A stretch of 47,284 bases of DNA. It comes from Cyclobacteriaceae bacterium. Its GTDB lineage: Bacteria > Bacteroidota > Bacteroidia > Cytophagales > Cyclobacteriaceae. A model generated the notes under the pieces. The model did not search any database. It was given only the letters and a program-made list of their open reading frames with translations, and was not told where the DNA came from. A program made the position numbers and the translations under genes. The DNA lies in assembly GCA_025055435.1 (NCBI GenBank), contig JANWWN010000002.1:1-47284 (forward strand). The letters are read 5' to 3'. Below, piece by piece: positions 7,584 to 17,134 of this stretch. Within the stretch, counting starts at the first letter, position 1, and each line of letters begins with the position of its first letter.

Positions 7584-8855
7584 ATGAAAAGGGATAAAAT
7601 CATCTTCGATCTCATCGAAAAAGAAAAGAAGCGTCAGCAGCAGGGCATTGAACTTATTGCCTCCGAAAACTTTACCTCGCCCCAGGTAATGAAAGCCATG
7701 GGCACCGTGCTGACTAACAAGTATGCCGAAGGCTTACCCGGCAAGCGCTACTACGGTGGCTGTGAAGTGGTGGATGAAATCGAACAGTTGGCCATCGACC
7801 GGGCCAAACAGCTCTTCAATGCCGAATGGGCCAACGTGCAGCCTCACTCTGGTGCCCAGGCCAACGCTGCCGTTATGCTGGCCTGCCTGAAACCGGGCGA
7901 TAAAATTATGGGATTCGATTTATCGCATGGCGGGCACCTTACGCATGGCTCGCCTGTAAACTTTTCAGGAAAATTGTATCAACCGGTTTTTTATGGTGTA
8001 GAACCCGAATCCGGCCGTATTGACTTCGATAAGGTAATTGAAACAGCAAAACGCGAAAAACCCAAATTGATTATTTGCGGGGCATCGGCATACAGCCGCG
8101 ACTGGGATTACAAGAAACTGCGCGAAGCCGCCGATGCCGTAGGCGCGTTGCTGATGGCCGACATCGCCCATCCGGCCGGTCTTATCGCACGAGGTTTGCT
8201 GAACGACCCGATGGAATACTGCCACATCGTAACCACAACTACGCACAAAACGCTGCGCGGACCGCGCGGTGGCATGATCCTGATAGGTAGAAACTTCGAT
8301 AATCCCTGGGGATTGAAAACCCCGAAAGGTGAGCTGCGGAAAATATCGGCTATTCTGGATTCAGGCGTGTTTCCGGGTACACAGGGCGGACCACTGGAAC
8401 ACGTTATTGCTGCCAAGGCCGTAGCTTTTCAGGAGGCATTGTCGGATGAGTACCTGCATTACGTGGTGCAGGTGGTGAAAAATGCAAAAGCCATGGCCGA
8501 TGCTTTTATGAAAAAGGGCTATACCGTCATTTCCGGCGGCACCGACAACCATTTGATGTTAATTGACCTTCGGTCCAAGGGATTAACCGGCAAAAAGGCA
8601 GAAGAAGCCCTGATAAAAGCCGATATCACCATCAACAAAAACATGGTTCCTTTTGATACGCAATCGCCTATGGTAACATCGGGTATGCGCATTGGCACAC
8701 CGGCCATAACCACACGCGGCATGAAGGAAAAGGACGTTGTTAAGATTGTTGAACTGATTGATGAAGTGCTAATGGCCCCGGATGACGAAGAGAACATCAG
8801 AAATGTCCGAAAGAAAGTTCATGCACTAACCCGCAAGTTCCCGTTGTACGCATAG
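7584..8855 (+). CDS. glyA: Serine hydroxymethyltransferase
   Basis: PLP enzyme converting serine and tetrahydrofolate to glycine and methylene-tetrahydrofolate; the main source of one-carbon units. The 423-residue length is normal. Family blocks visible are [14 protein letters not shown] near the N-terminus, [37 protein letters not shown], and [14 protein letters not shown] with the PLP lysine at K222. It is followed after three bases by tatC, and then rpiB, so the three probably form an operon. Confidence 0.98.
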   Translation: MKRDKIIFDLIEKEKKRQQQGIELIASENFTSPQVMKAMGTVLTNKYAEGLPGKRYYGGCEVVDEIEQLAIDRAKQLFNAEWANVQPHSGAQANAAVMLACLKPGDKIMGFDLSHGGHLTHGSPVNFSGKLYQPVFYGVEPESGRIDFDKVIETAKREKPKLIICGASAYSRDWDYKKLREAADAVGALLMADIAHPAGLIARGLLNDPMEYCHIVTTTTHKTLRGPRGGMILIGRNFDNPWGLKTPKGELRKISAILDSGVFPGTQGGPLEHVIAAKAVAFQEALSDEYLHYVVQVVKNAKAMADAFMKKGYTVISGGTDNHLMLIDLRSKGLTGKKAEEALIKADITINKNMVPFDTQSPMVTSGMRIGTPAITTRGMKEKDVVKIVELIDEVLMAPDDEENIRNVRKKVHALTRKFPLYA

Positions 8856-8858
8856 ACT

Positions 8859-9677
8859 ATGAGCGAAGAAAAGGAAATGACATTTCTGGACCACCTGGAG
8901 GAGCTGCGGTGGCATATTATCCGGTCGGTGTTTGCCATTCTCATCTTTACCATTGTGGCTTTCGTCATGGCTCCCTGGGTTTTCAACAACATTATATTTG
9001 CGCCAGCCCGGCCCGATTTTATTTTTTATGACTGGATGTGCAGCCTGGGCAAGCTTACCGGCAACGAAGAAACACTGTGTGTAAAAGAAATCCCTTTCAA
9101 AATCCAAAGTCGTTACATGACCGGCCAGTTCATGATGCACATCACGGCATCGCTGGTCATGGGCCTGGTTATCGCCTTTCCGTATGTGGCCTGGGAAATA
9201 TGGCGCTTTGTAAAACCCGGATTGCTGAAAAATGAACGCAGGTATGCACGAGGTGCCGTTTTTTATATCAGCCTGCTGTTTTTTACCGGGGTAACCTTCG
9301 GTTATTTCATCATGTCGCCAGTGGCGGTTTATTTCCTTTCCACATACAGCATCAGCGACCTGATTGTTAATGAATTCGACATAACCTCCTACGTATCAAC
9401 CATCGTAACACTGGTACTGGGCAGCGGCTTATTATTTCAGTTGCCTGTGGTTGTTTATTTCCTTACCCGTGTGGGGCTGCTCACGCCGGAATTCATGCGC
9501 AGCAATCGCAAATTCGCCATTATCATCATATTGGTAATTGCTGCCATTGTTACACCGCCCGATCCTTTCAGCCAGACGCTGATTGCCATTCCGTTGTTTT
9601 TACTTTACGAAATCAGTATTTTAATATCGGCTTACGTGGTTCGGCAAAACCGTAAACGTGAGGCCGCAGAAAACTGA
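8859..9677 (+). CDS. tatC: Twin-arginine translocase subunit TatC
   Basis: A 272-residue inner-membrane protein, the receptor for twin-arginine signal peptides. It has the N-terminal MTFLDHLEELRWHIIRS motif (EMTFLDHLEELR), six predicted helices, FPYVAWEIWRFVKPGL after helix 2, GLLFQLPVVVYFL in helix 4 and VTPPDPFSQTLIAIPLFLLYE in helix 5-6. The first periplasmic loop is long and holds two cysteines (MCSLG and TLCVKE). No tatA/B is in the window. It is tightly packed between glyA (3 bases) and rpiB (6 bases). Confidence 0.97.
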   Translation: MSEEKEMTFLDHLEELRWHIIRSVFAILIFTIVAFVMAPWVFNNIIFAPARPDFIFYDWMCSLGKLTGNEETLCVKEIPFKIQSRYMTGQFMMHITASLVMGLVIAFPYVAWEIWRFVKPGLLKNERRYARGAVFYISLLFFTGVTFGYFIMSPVAVYFLSTYSISDLIVNEFDITSYVSTIVTLVLGSGLLFQLPVVVYFLTRVGLLTPEFMRSNRKFAIIIILVIAAIVTPPDPFSQTLIAIPLFLLYEISILISAYVVRQNRKREAAEN

Positions 9678-9683
9678 AATACC

Positions 9684-10112
9684 ATGACCATTGCAGCGGG
9701 CAGCGACCACGCCGGATTTGAGCACAAGGAATTTCTTAAAAACTGGCTCGAGAAAAAAGGATATACGGTGAATGATTTCGGAACCCACAGTGCCGAATCA
9801 ACCGATTATCCTGATTACGCCCATCCGGTAGCCCATGCAGTCGAAAGCGGTAAAGCCGATTTTGGCCTGTTGATTTGCGGAAGCGCCAACGGAATGGCTA
9901 TAACTGCCAACAAACATGCCGGTATACGCGCGGCCCTTTGCTGGAACGAAGAGGTCGCCTCGTTGGCACGTCAACATAACAACGCCAACATCATCTGCAT
10001 ACCTGCGCGTTTCACTTCGCCTGATGAGGCCCGGGCAATACTGGAAAAGTTTCTTTCAGCACAGTTTGAAGGAGGACGGCATCAGCGCAGGGTGGAAAAA
10101 ATCAATTGTTAG
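9684..10112 (+). CDS. rpiB: Ribose 5-phosphate isomerase B
   Basis: Interconverts ribose 5-phosphate and ribulose 5-phosphate. The 142-residue LacA/RpiB fold shows the phosphate-binding GSDHAGFEHKEFLK start, the GTHSAESTDYPDYAHPVA segment and LICGSANGMAI with the catalytic cysteine at C65. It ends the glyA-tatC-rpiB run and its last 11 bases overlap the convergent membrane-protein gene. Some RpiB homologues act on allose or galactose phosphates, but this sequence looks like the ribose enzyme. Confidence 0.94.
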   Translation: MTIAAGSDHAGFEHKEFLKNWLEKKGYTVNDFGTHSAESTDYPDYAHPVAHAVESGKADFGLLICGSANGMAITANKHAGIRAALCWNEEVASLARQHNNANIICIPARFTSPDEARAILEKFLSAQFEGGRHQRRVEKINC

Positions 10113-11493
10113 CTTTTTTTATCCACTTATCATCTCGCCTTTCATACTTTTTTTCCAGGTCAGGAATGCGCCGCGCAAAAGGCGCCAGTTTATTTTCAGG
10201 ATCCAAAACAATATCCGGTGGATCTAAACGGAACAATTTCTCAACCAATATCACCGACTCATACGTATTCGGTTGGCTAAATATCCTGTTCGTAAGCACA
10301 GGATCGGTAAACGGAGGAGCAGGTGTATTGTAAATAAAAACAGTAGGGTTGCCGCTGAGGTCGAGAACACGCTTATCCTTCCATACCGGCTCGGGCGTTT
10401 GTACCAGCAACTTTTCGTACCGGACAGGCGCTATCTCATATCGTGCCAGGTACGCCAGCGCAACTGTGCCGGCTAAAAAAAGCCCTATGTGAATTTCGGC
10501 AAATCTTCTTTTAATGAGGAGAAAATGGTGGGTAAGTAAAAAACTCAAGGCAGGCACTGCCGGCAGGAATGATTGGGGACGCAAGTCTTTTGCAAGAAGT
10601 GCATGAATAACCGCTATCACCAGCCAGAGCATCATGATTTGCAACAGTTGCGACTGATACTTGGTTAGCCGGGCATTTCGGTTTAGCACAAAAAATGAAA
10701 GAAACAGGAAAAACAAAGGCACGGAAAACAAAATGAGCAGGTCCGGAACAGGTAGTAGTGCAGGCGAAGCCGAATTCAAACTGGCATGGTAAAACCTTTC
10801 CAATAAATCGTTTAATGAGTGACGGTAATGATAAAAGCCTGTCAGTAATCCGTGCGGAAGCATAAATCCGAAAAGCAACAGAAAAAATCTTCTTAACGAA
10901 AGTCGGGTAAAAAGCAACAAAATGATAATTACGCCGGGAAGGAACAATGCATACGTAAACACCAGCAGGGAGGCTAATCCTAAACTCAGCCCCAGGTTAA
11001 GGTCAGTTTCATCATGGTGTTCACGAAATTCCACTTCGTCCATTAATAGTTTCAGCGCAACAAGCAAAAAGCCAAAGGCCGGTAACTCGGCTGTGAGCGC
11101 AAGCATATCGAAAGAGACCATCAGCAGTATGGAAAAAACAAGAGCCGGCACCAGGGTACTTTCAGGAAATGCTCTTTTTGAAATAAGTAGAAGACCGTAG
11201 TACGCACCAAAAAAGAACAAAAGAATCCCCGACAAAATATGCCGCCCAATCAACGATTTACCCACTAACCATTGGCAAAAACCGTAAAACAAGGCTGCAA
11301 GCGGTGGCGTGCGGTCTGTAATCTCAGCATACATCAAAAAGCCATCGCGTACCTTTTGTCCGACCATTATTGACTTGAGTTCCGGCAAAATCATGCCGGG
11401 CCAGTCAAACATCCAGGGTAGAATGAGCAGCGACATCAGCAAAAACAGGCCCAACAGGCGGTAAGGATCGGTGGATCGGAAGTAGTTTAGCAT
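10102..11493 (-). CDS. Unrecognised polytopic membrane protein, possibly GT-C-like
   Basis: A 463-residue protein with about ten hydrophobic helices over residues 12-350 and a soluble C-terminal part of about 100 residues (from RYEIAPVRYEKLLV to the end). The first loop after helix 1 carries an acidic and aromatic stretch (DWPGMILPELKSIMVGQKVRDGFLMYAEITDRTPPLAALFYG); GT-C glycosyltransferases place their catalytic acid in this loop and often have a similar TPP-x-Y/F context, so such an activity is possible but not shown. The C-terminal domain includes RVLDLSGNPTVFIYN and LDPPDIVLDPENKLAPFARRIPDLEKKYER. The family is not recognised with confidence. The gene is convergent with rpiB and divergent from rbfA. 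Confidence 0.75.
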   Translation of the reverse strand: MLNYFRSTDPYRLLGLFLLMSLLILPWMFDWPGMILPELKSIMVGQKVRDGFLMYAEITDRTPPLAALFYGFCQWLVGKSLIGRHILSGILLFFFGAYYGLLLISKRAFPESTLVPALVFSILLMVSFDMLALTAELPAFGFLLVALKLLMDEVEFREHHDETDLNLGLSLGLASLLVFTYALFLPGVIIILLLFTRLSLRRFFLLLFGFMLPHGLLTGFYHYRHSLNDLLERFYHASLNSASPALLPVPDLLILFSVPLFFLFLSFFVLNRNARLTKYQSQLLQIMMLWLVIAVIHALLAKDLRPQSFLPAVPALSFLLTHHFLLIKRRFAEIHIGLFLAGTVALAYLARYEIAPVRYEKLLVQTPEPVWKDKRVLDLSGNPTVFIYNTPAPPFTDPVLTNRIFSQPNTYESVILVEKLFRLDPPDIVLDPENKLAPFARRIPDLEKKYERRDDKWIKKANN

Positions 11494-11549
11494 AAAGAAG
11501 CCGAAAAATAGAAAGCCCCGGCCACACCAGGAAAGCTTAGCCTGCCTGC

Positions 11550-11580
11550 TTGGTTATTGCCTTTGGAACGACCATATTTG
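11550..11580 (+). promoter_or_regulatory. Weak candidate promoter for rbfA
   Basis: TTG (11550-11552), a 20-base spacer and CATATTTG (one mismatch to TAnnTTTG, 11573-11580). The ATG at 11585 is so close that the transcript would be nearly leaderless, so the call is weak. Confidence 0.25.
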
Positions 11581-11584
11581 TTGC

Positions 11585-11959
11585 ATGAGCGGAAGTGCAC
11601 GACAGCAGAAAGTGGCGCGCCTGATTTTGAAAGAACTGAGCGCAATTTTTCAAAAGGACAAGCGGGGTATTCTGGGCGATTCCTTCCTATCCATAGCCGA
11701 TGTGCGTGTGAGTCCTGATTTAAGTGTAGCCAAAGTGTACATCAGCCTGATGCTCGATAAAGATAAGACCGCCACGCTGAATAAACTGAACATTCATAAA
11801 AAAGAAATACGAAAGGCACTGGGCGACCGTATTCGCAATCAGGTTCGCATCATTCCCGAGCTGATTTTTATTAAAGATGAAGTCGAGGAAAATGCCATGC
11901 GCCTGGAAGCACTTATTAAAAGCCTGAATATTCCTCCGGCATCCGACCAAGCCGTATGA
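11585..11959 (+). CDS. rbfA: 30S ribosome-binding factor RbfA
   Basis: A 124-residue KH-like protein that assists late 30S subunit maturation (16S rRNA 5' end) and cold adaptation. Family blocks are RQQKVARLILKELSAIFQ at the N-terminus, VRVSPDLSVAKVYISLM in the middle and IRNQVRIIPELIFIKDE near the end. Its TGA overlaps the ATG of the following permease by four bases (ATGA), a pairing often seen in Bacteroidota. Confidence 0.95.
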   Translation: MSGSARQQKVARLILKELSAIFQKDKRGILGDSFLSIADVRVSPDLSVAKVYISLMLDKDKTATLNKLNIHKKEIRKALGDRIRNQVRIIPELIFIKDEVEENAMRLEALIKSLNIPPASDQAV

Positions 11960-13182
11960 ATTTTCCGCTATTTGTAGCGTTGCGGTATCTGGTTACCCGC
12001 AGAAAAAAAAATTTCATTCACATCATTTCATTTTTAGCGCTGGGAGGCGTTGCCTTCAGTACTGCAGCGCTCATCATTGTGCTGTCGGTATTCAATGGTC
12101 TGGAAGAGCTGCTCCGCTCGCTTAACAACTCCTTCGATGCAGAACTGAAAATTGAACCGGCCAAAGGAAAAACATTTGCCGTTAACGATTCGCTGCTTCA
12201 GGTAATAAAAAACACTGCCGGAGTTGAACTGGTAACCGAAATCATTGAAGACTATGCCTATGTACGCTACCGCGATGCCAACCAGGTGGTAACTTTAAAA
12301 GGAGTAAGCGATAACTTCCTGGACCACCATCGAATAGACGATAAAATTGTTGCCGGCCGGTTGATACTGAAAGAGGGTGAAACACCCTACGCCCTGATTG
12401 GCAGAGGCATTCAATATAAGTTATCGGTTGCCGTAGAAGATAATCAGTACATGTTACAGCTGTATTACATCAAAAATTCAGCACGTGCCGGCTTAACTGA
12501 TATCTCCCGCTTGTATGCCAGAAAGTCTATACTCCCGGGAGGCATCTTTTCAATTGTTCAGCAGCTGGATGATAACTACATTATTGTGCCACTGGACGTT
12601 GCACGCGATTTAATGGACATGGGCAACAGGCGCACGGCACTTGAAATCAAACTCCGGCCCGGGTACAGCCAGCAATATGTTCAACAACAACTTCGTCAAC
12701 GCCTGGGTCAGTCATTTCATGTGCTGAACCAGGACGAACAACACCGTGATTTGTACAGGCTTCTTAAAATGGAAAAATTATTCACCTTCCTGTCGTTGTC
12801 AGTACTGGTTGCTGTAAGCGCCATCAATATCTTTTTCATCTTGACCATGCTGGCCCTGGAAAAAAAGCGCGACATCTCCGTGCTGGCTGCCTTAGGGGCA
12901 ACTCCACGCCTTATCCGTAATATCTTTCTATTGGAAGGGGTACTGATTGCTGCCGCAGGTACGGTTACCGGCCTGTTATCAGGAGGCTTAGTCGTCATGC
13001 TGCAACATCAATTTGGTTTTATCGGCATGGGCATGGAGACTTCGGTTACGGAGGGCTACCCGGTAAAAATTATCCCAACTGATTTTATTTCGGTAATGTT
13101 GCTCGTTATCATCCTTACCATCCTCATCGCCACCAGGCCTGCCGTTCAGGCTGCAAGACTTATTTCCGTGCGCAACCTGTAA
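11956..13182 (+). CDS. LolC/LolE-type ABC transporter permease
   Basis: A 408-residue inner-membrane permease of the FtsX/MacB type. One helix near the N-terminus (about 22-45, FIHIISFLALGGVAFSTAALIIV) is followed by a large periplasmic MacB-like core (about 50-270) and three C-terminal helices (about 280-300, 325-350, 378-398). The start MNFPLFVALRYLVTRRKKNFIHII is typical of LolC/E, which pass lipoproteins to LolA. The ATPase LolD is not in the window. The gene is translationally coupled to rbfA. Confidence 0.88.
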   Translation: MNFPLFVALRYLVTRRKKNFIHIISFLALGGVAFSTAALIIVLSVFNGLEELLRSLNNSFDAELKIEPAKGKTFAVNDSLLQVIKNTAGVELVTEIIEDYAYVRYRDANQVVTLKGVSDNFLDHHRIDDKIVAGRLILKEGETPYALIGRGIQYKLSVAVEDNQYMLQLYYIKNSARAGLTDISRLYARKSILPGGIFSIVQQLDDNYIIVPLDVARDLMDMGNRRTALEIKLRPGYSQQYVQQQLRQRLGQSFHVLNQDEQHRDLYRLLKMEKLFTFLSLSVLVAVSAINIFFILTMLALEKKRDISVLAALGATPRLIRNIFLLEGVLIAAAGTVTGLLSGGLVVMLQHQFGFIGMGMETSVTEGYPVKIIPTDFISVMLLVIILTILIATRPAVQAARLISVRNL

Positions 13183-13305
13183 GATTCATGTATGAAATAG
13201 GCCCAATTTGAAAACTTTTTAAGAATCGTTTTCCTTAACTTGGAGGTTCGTTTTTAAAGCGAAGTCTGACTCGGCCTGTCAGGCTCTCCAAAAAGGCGCG
13301 TTTTC

Positions 13306-16242
13306 ATGAAGGTTTCAGCAGCGCAACCCTTTCAAATTGTGTACTCGCTCTACCTGCACGAGTACCTGGGCTACCTGTTTGAATCCTACATTGTTCATCT
13401 GGATGACCGCGGCCGGCTTACCTACCAACATCAGAATATTTCATCAAAAAATGCACGTGAATTTGCCCGTGGTCTTGATGAAAATGACTTTGAGCTGGTC
13501 AGGCTCATGGATTCCATTCAGCAGGAAGTTATTGTTCGCAAGTTCTCGGGCAGGCCGTTGAAGCCGGAAGAATTTTTTCCCCGGGTTTATCATCCGGAAA
13601 AAGGTGAAGTCCATCTGCAGGAACACATCGAATTGTATTTGGAAGAAAAACGGGCAGCTATTCTGGAGCTGCTAAAAGGTAAGATGCTGTTCGAAATGGG
13701 TAACGACGGAGAGCCCACGCATCGCAAAATAGAAGTGCTCGAAAAACGGGCTTCTGTTCACTTCCATTTTAAAAGAACCGAAAAAGGCACGGTGTACTTC
13801 CCAACCATCCTTCACGAAGGTAAGCGCGTTGATTTGCCTAACCCTTCCGCCTACCTGGTTTGCAAAAATCCGGCATGGCTGGTGTTGAATAATAAGCTGT
13901 ACGGCTTCGAAAAATTTGTTGACGGTAAAAAATTGCAACCTTTCCTCACCAAGAAAGAAGTAAGCATTCCCAAAAACCTGGAAGAAACTTACTACAACCG
14001 GTTTGTGGCACCGCTCATTGCATCGTTCGATGACGTGGAGGCCAGTGGTTTTGAAATCAACAAAAAGACATACGACCCCATGCCCGTGCTTACCTTATCG
14101 GAATTGCAAACCACTCAGCAGCCGGCACCGGCACTGTTTGGAGGTAGCACCGAAGAAGACAAAAGTGATGAAACGGGTAAAATTTATTTTGACCTGTCGT
14201 TTAAGTATGGTAAGCATCGGTTTCAGGGAAGAAACCGCGTGCCGGTAAGCGTAACAGTCGAACAGATCAATGATGATTTTGTTTTCCACCGGGTTGTGCG
14301 TTGTCTGGATTCAGAAAAAAAATTTCTCAACACCCTCCAGAAACTGGGTCTTCCGATGAAGGATTTCAATACAGTGATGTCCAAATCGGAGGCCTTTTCC
14401 TGGCTAAACGAAAACCGTGTTAACCTGCTCAATCTCGGATTTGAGGTTGCCCAACCGCAACACCACGATAAAAAATATTTCGTTGGAAAAGCCTCCATCG
14501 AAATTGAAGTAAAAGAAAGCATCGACTGGTTTGATATACACGCTAAAATCAAGTTTGGTGATTTTGAAATTCCCTTTAAGGAATTGCGCAAATTGATTCT
14601 GAAAAAGAAAGTAGAGTTTAAGTTACCCAACGGTGAAATAGCCATCATTCCGGAATCATGGCTAACCAAATATGCTGACTTGTTTGCACTAAGTGAGTCG
14701 GAAGAAAAAACCGATAAGGCGGTGCTTCGTAAGCACCATCTCAACCTGGTGCGCGAACTGGAAGAAAGCAATCTGGCCAAGGTACACATCAGCGAAAAGC
14801 TGCGGCAGCTAACGCAATTTACCGGAATTAAAGATTACGATTTACCTAAAGGATTTCAGGGCGAGCTGCGTCCTTATCAGAAAGCCGGATATAACTGGCT
14901 GCGATTTCTGAACGACTATCGGTTGGGCGGATGTCTTGCCGATGACATGGGTTTAGGCAAAACCGTTCAGGCCCTGGCTTTGCTTCAATCGGAAAAAGAA
15001 GCCGGACGCGGCACTTCGCTGGTCATTATGCCCACTTCGCTCATTTACAACTGGGAAGTAGAGGCCGCGCGCTTCACGCCTCAACTACGCGTGTTGACCT
15101 TTACCGGAACACAACGCAACAAGGATATCCGACAATTTGACCAATACGATGTTATTCTTACTTCGTATGGAATAACCCGTCTGGATATTGACCTGCTCAG
15201 GCAATTCTATTTCAACTACATTATACTTGATGAGTCGCAGGTTATTAAAAACCCTTCATCCATCATTGCAAAGGCTGTACGCGAACTGCGTTCAAGGTAT
15301 AAACTCACCCTGACGGGAACACCACTGGAAAACACGGCGATGGACCTGTGGTCGCAAATGACGTTCATTAACCCCGGTTTGCTGGGATCGCAAAGTTACT
15401 TTCGCCAGGAATACCAGCTTCCCATTGAAAAGAAAAACGATGAAGCAAGAGCGAAAAAACTGAATGCCATTATCAAGCCGTTTATTTTGCGCCGGCATAA
15501 ATCACAGGTTCTTACCGAACTCCCGGAAAAAGCCGAATATATCCATTACTCGGAAATGACACCTGAGCAGGCAAAAAAATACGAAGAAACGAAATCGTAT
15601 TACCGCAGCAAGATTCTTGATTTGATTGACCGGGAAGGAATGAACAACAGCCGGTTTATGATATTAGAGGGTTTAACCAAGCTGCGTCAGCTGGCCAACC
15701 ATCCGCGCATGCTGGAACCCTCCTATTCCGGCGACTCCGGTAAAATGGAGGACATTACTCACATGCTGGAAAATGCCCTGCTGGAAGGACACAAGGTTTT
15801 GGTGTTCAGCCAGTTTGTTAAACATCTCGATATAATCCGTCAACATCTTAGAAAACAAAAAACAGACTTTGCATACCTGGACGGCTCCAGCATTGACCGC
15901 AGGGAACAGGTTGAGAAATTCAACAACAATCCGGCTGTACGGGTCTTTCTCATCTCGATAAAGGCAGGAGGCCTTGGTTTAAACCTTACCCAGGCTGATT
16001 ATGTGTTTATTCTGGACCCCTGGTGGAACCCGGCTGTTGAAGCGCAGGCTGTTGACCGCGCCTATCGCATCGGCCAAAAGCAAAAGGTGTTTACCTATAA
16101 ATTCATAACGCGGAATTCAGTAGAAGAGAAAATCCTTGTACTGCAGCAAAAGAAACTCAAGCTCACCACCGAACTTATCCCTACCGAAGAAAGCATAATG
16201 AAGCAACTTACACGCGAAGATGTGCTGCAGATGTTGTCGTAA
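13306..16242 (+). CDS. SNF2-family DEAD/DEAH-box helicase
   Basis: A 978-residue protein. The N-terminal half (1-510) is a Bacteroidota-type extension of unknown role. The SNF2 ATPase begins around 520 (ELRPYQKAGYNWLRFLNDY). Walker A is DDMGLGKT (546-553), the Walker B box is DESQ (642-645), then TGTPLENTAMDLWSQMTFINPG. The helicase C-terminal lobe holds FSQFVKHLDIIRQHL, SIKAGGLGLNLTQADYVF, DPWWNPAVEAQAVDRAYRIGQ (arginine finger region, RIGQ at 921-924). It acts on DNA or DNA-protein complexes; the bacterial homologues interact with RNA polymerase or have unknown targets. Its 3' end overlaps the convergent acyltransferase gene by 35 bases. The 123 bases before it hold no convincing promoter. 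Confidence 0.95.
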   Translation: MKVSAAQPFQIVYSLYLHEYLGYLFESYIVHLDDRGRLTYQHQNISSKNAREFARGLDENDFELVRLMDSIQQEVIVRKFSGRPLKPEEFFPRVYHPEKGEVHLQEHIELYLEEKRAAILELLKGKMLFEMGNDGEPTHRKIEVLEKRASVHFHFKRTEKGTVYFPTILHEGKRVDLPNPSAYLVCKNPAWLVLNNKLYGFEKFVDGKKLQPFLTKKEVSIPKNLEETYYNRFVAPLIASFDDVEASGFEINKKTYDPMPVLTLSELQTTQQPAPALFGGSTEEDKSDETGKIYFDLSFKYGKHRFQGRNRVPVSVTVEQINDDFVFHRVVRCLDSEKKFLNTLQKLGLPMKDFNTVMSKSEAFSWLNENRVNLLNLGFEVAQPQHHDKKYFVGKASIEIEVKESIDWFDIHAKIKFGDFEIPFKELRKLILKKKVEFKLPNGEIAIIPESWLTKYADLFALSESEEKTDKAVLRKHHLNLVRELEESNLAKVHISEKLRQLTQFTGIKDYDLPKGFQGELRPYQKAGYNWLRFLNDYRLGGCLADDMGLGKTVQALALLQSEKEAGRGTSLVIMPTSLIYNWEVEAARFTPQLRVLTFTGTQRNKDIRQFDQYDVILTSYGITRLDIDLLRQFYFNYIILDESQVIKNPSSIIAKAVRELRSRYKLTLTGTPLENTAMDLWSQMTFINPGLLGSQSYFRQEYQLPIEKKNDEARAKKLNAIIKPFILRRHKSQVLTELPEKAEYIHYSEMTPEQAKKYEETKSYYRSKILDLIDREGMNNSRFMILEGLTKLRQLANHPRMLEPSYSGDSGKMEDITHMLENALLEGHKVLVFSQFVKHLDIIRQHLRKQKTDFAYLDGSSIDRREQVEKFNNNPAVRVFLISIKAGGLGLNLTQADYVFILDPWWNPAVEAQAVDRAYRIGQKQKVFTYKFITRNSVEEKILVLQQKKLKLTTELIPTEESIMKQLTREDVLQMLS

Positions 16243-17083
16243 GGTGCCGCTTCTTCCATCGGTTATGCGACCATAGCCACTCGGCCGGCCGCTGGTGTAT
16301 AGACCTTTCAATTGCGGCCGCATAGCGATGAATCAGCGTATCCGAATCATTAGAAAAGGGCGGATTGCCCAGAAATTGAAACTCCACGGAATAATATCCT
16401 CGACCCGTTTTCCGGACCCGTGCATAATAAACCGGAAATCCGGTTGTGTTGGCAAGTATCTGAGGCGCCAGAAAAAAAGCCGTATCCTGGTGCAGGAAAG
16501 AGGTGATTATTTTTTTATCCCGCTGAAGACCGGGATACTGGTCAGCTACAATGGCTACGATCCGGATAAGATTTTTTCTGCTCAGATTTTCTCTTCCCAC
16601 CTGAAAGCGTTCAATCGGATATGCGCCAAACCGGCAACGCCCTGCTAAGGAAAACTGGTTCGCAAACCGACTGCGCTGGGCCTGATAAACAAAATCAAGC
16701 TGAGCAGGCAGTTGAACACTCCCGGCAGCAAGCAACCACTCCCAGTTAAAAGTGTGGGAAGCCAAGACCAGAACAGATTGTTGTTGGCTGGTATGCGCAG
16801 CCAGTACTTCAGGGTTGGTAAATATCACACGTTGTGTCAGTTCATCGCGGTTAATGGTGAGCAATTTCAGGGTTTCAACAACATAATCAGAAAGATTGCG
16901 GTAAAACTCGCGGGTTATTTTTCGGATTTCTGCTTTCGGTTTATCCGGGAAAGCCTTGTGCAGATTTCGTATAACCAGTTGCTTCCGATACCTTACAACA
17001 TAGCAGGAAATAAAAAAAAGAAAATCAGAAACGAAGTACAATACCGACAGCGGAAGACGGGAAATCAAACGCAACACAAACAT
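16208..17083 (-). CDS. LpxL/HtrB-like lysophospholipid (lipid A) acyltransferase
   Basis: A 291-residue membrane-bound acyltransferase that adds a secondary acyl chain to lipid A or a related lipid. A hydrophobic N-terminal anchor (about 10-31) is followed by RNLHKAFPDKPKAEIRKITREFYRNL, typical of the family. The catalytic H-x4-E motif is SHTFNWEW with H110 and E115. The C-terminal EWLWSHNRWKKR block is also diagnostic. Substrate (lipid A versus ornithine or other lipids) is not determinable. It diverges from the SDR over 51 bases that hold a perfect inverted repeat, and overlaps the helicase 3' end. Confidence 0.92.
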   Translation of the reverse strand: MFVLRLISRLPLSVLYFVSDFLFFISCYVVRYRKQLVIRNLHKAFPDKPKAEIRKITREFYRNLSDYVVETLKLLTINRDELTQRVIFTNPEVLAAHTSQQQSVLVLASHTFNWEWLLAAGSVQLPAQLDFVYQAQRSRFANQFSLAGRCRFGAYPIERFQVGRENLSRKNLIRIVAIVADQYPGLQRDKKIITSFLHQDTAFFLAPQILANTTGFPVYYARVRKTGRGYYSVEFQFLGNPPFSNDSDTLIHRYAAAIERSIHQRPAEWLWSHNRWKKRHLTTTSAAHLRV

Positions 17084-17095
17084 ATCGGTGGTAAG

Positions 17096-17112
17096 TTAGC
17101 AAGTCTTGCTAA
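17096..17112. promoter_or_regulatory. Perfect inverted repeat in a divergent gap (candidate operator)
   Basis: TTAGCAA (17096-17102), GTC, TTGCTAA (17106-17112): a 7-base perfect inverted repeat in the middle of the 51-base gap between the acyltransferase and SDR genes. Its position fits an operator read by a dimeric regulator controlling both genes, but no regulator gene is adjacent and such a repeat could arise by chance. Confidence 0.3.
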
Positions 17113-17134
17113 TTTTACATTGAATAAGAAAAGC

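Noticed and set aside
13183-13305. Promoter or small RNA before the SNF2 gene
   Set aside because: GTCTGAC and GCCTG-CAGGC micro-hairpins are short, and TAACTTGG departs from the promoter consensus with bad spacing.
13306-16242. SNF2 helicase as part of a defence system (for example DISARM)
   Set aside because: Neighbours are a permease and a lipid acyltransferase; no methylase, nuclease or phospholipase partner lies nearby. Bacteroidota carry stand-alone copies.
16712-17134. Extended N-terminus for the SDR
   Set aside because: The upstream part runs antisense through the acyltransferase gene; the protein from 17135 begins directly with the SDR nucleotide-binding motif.
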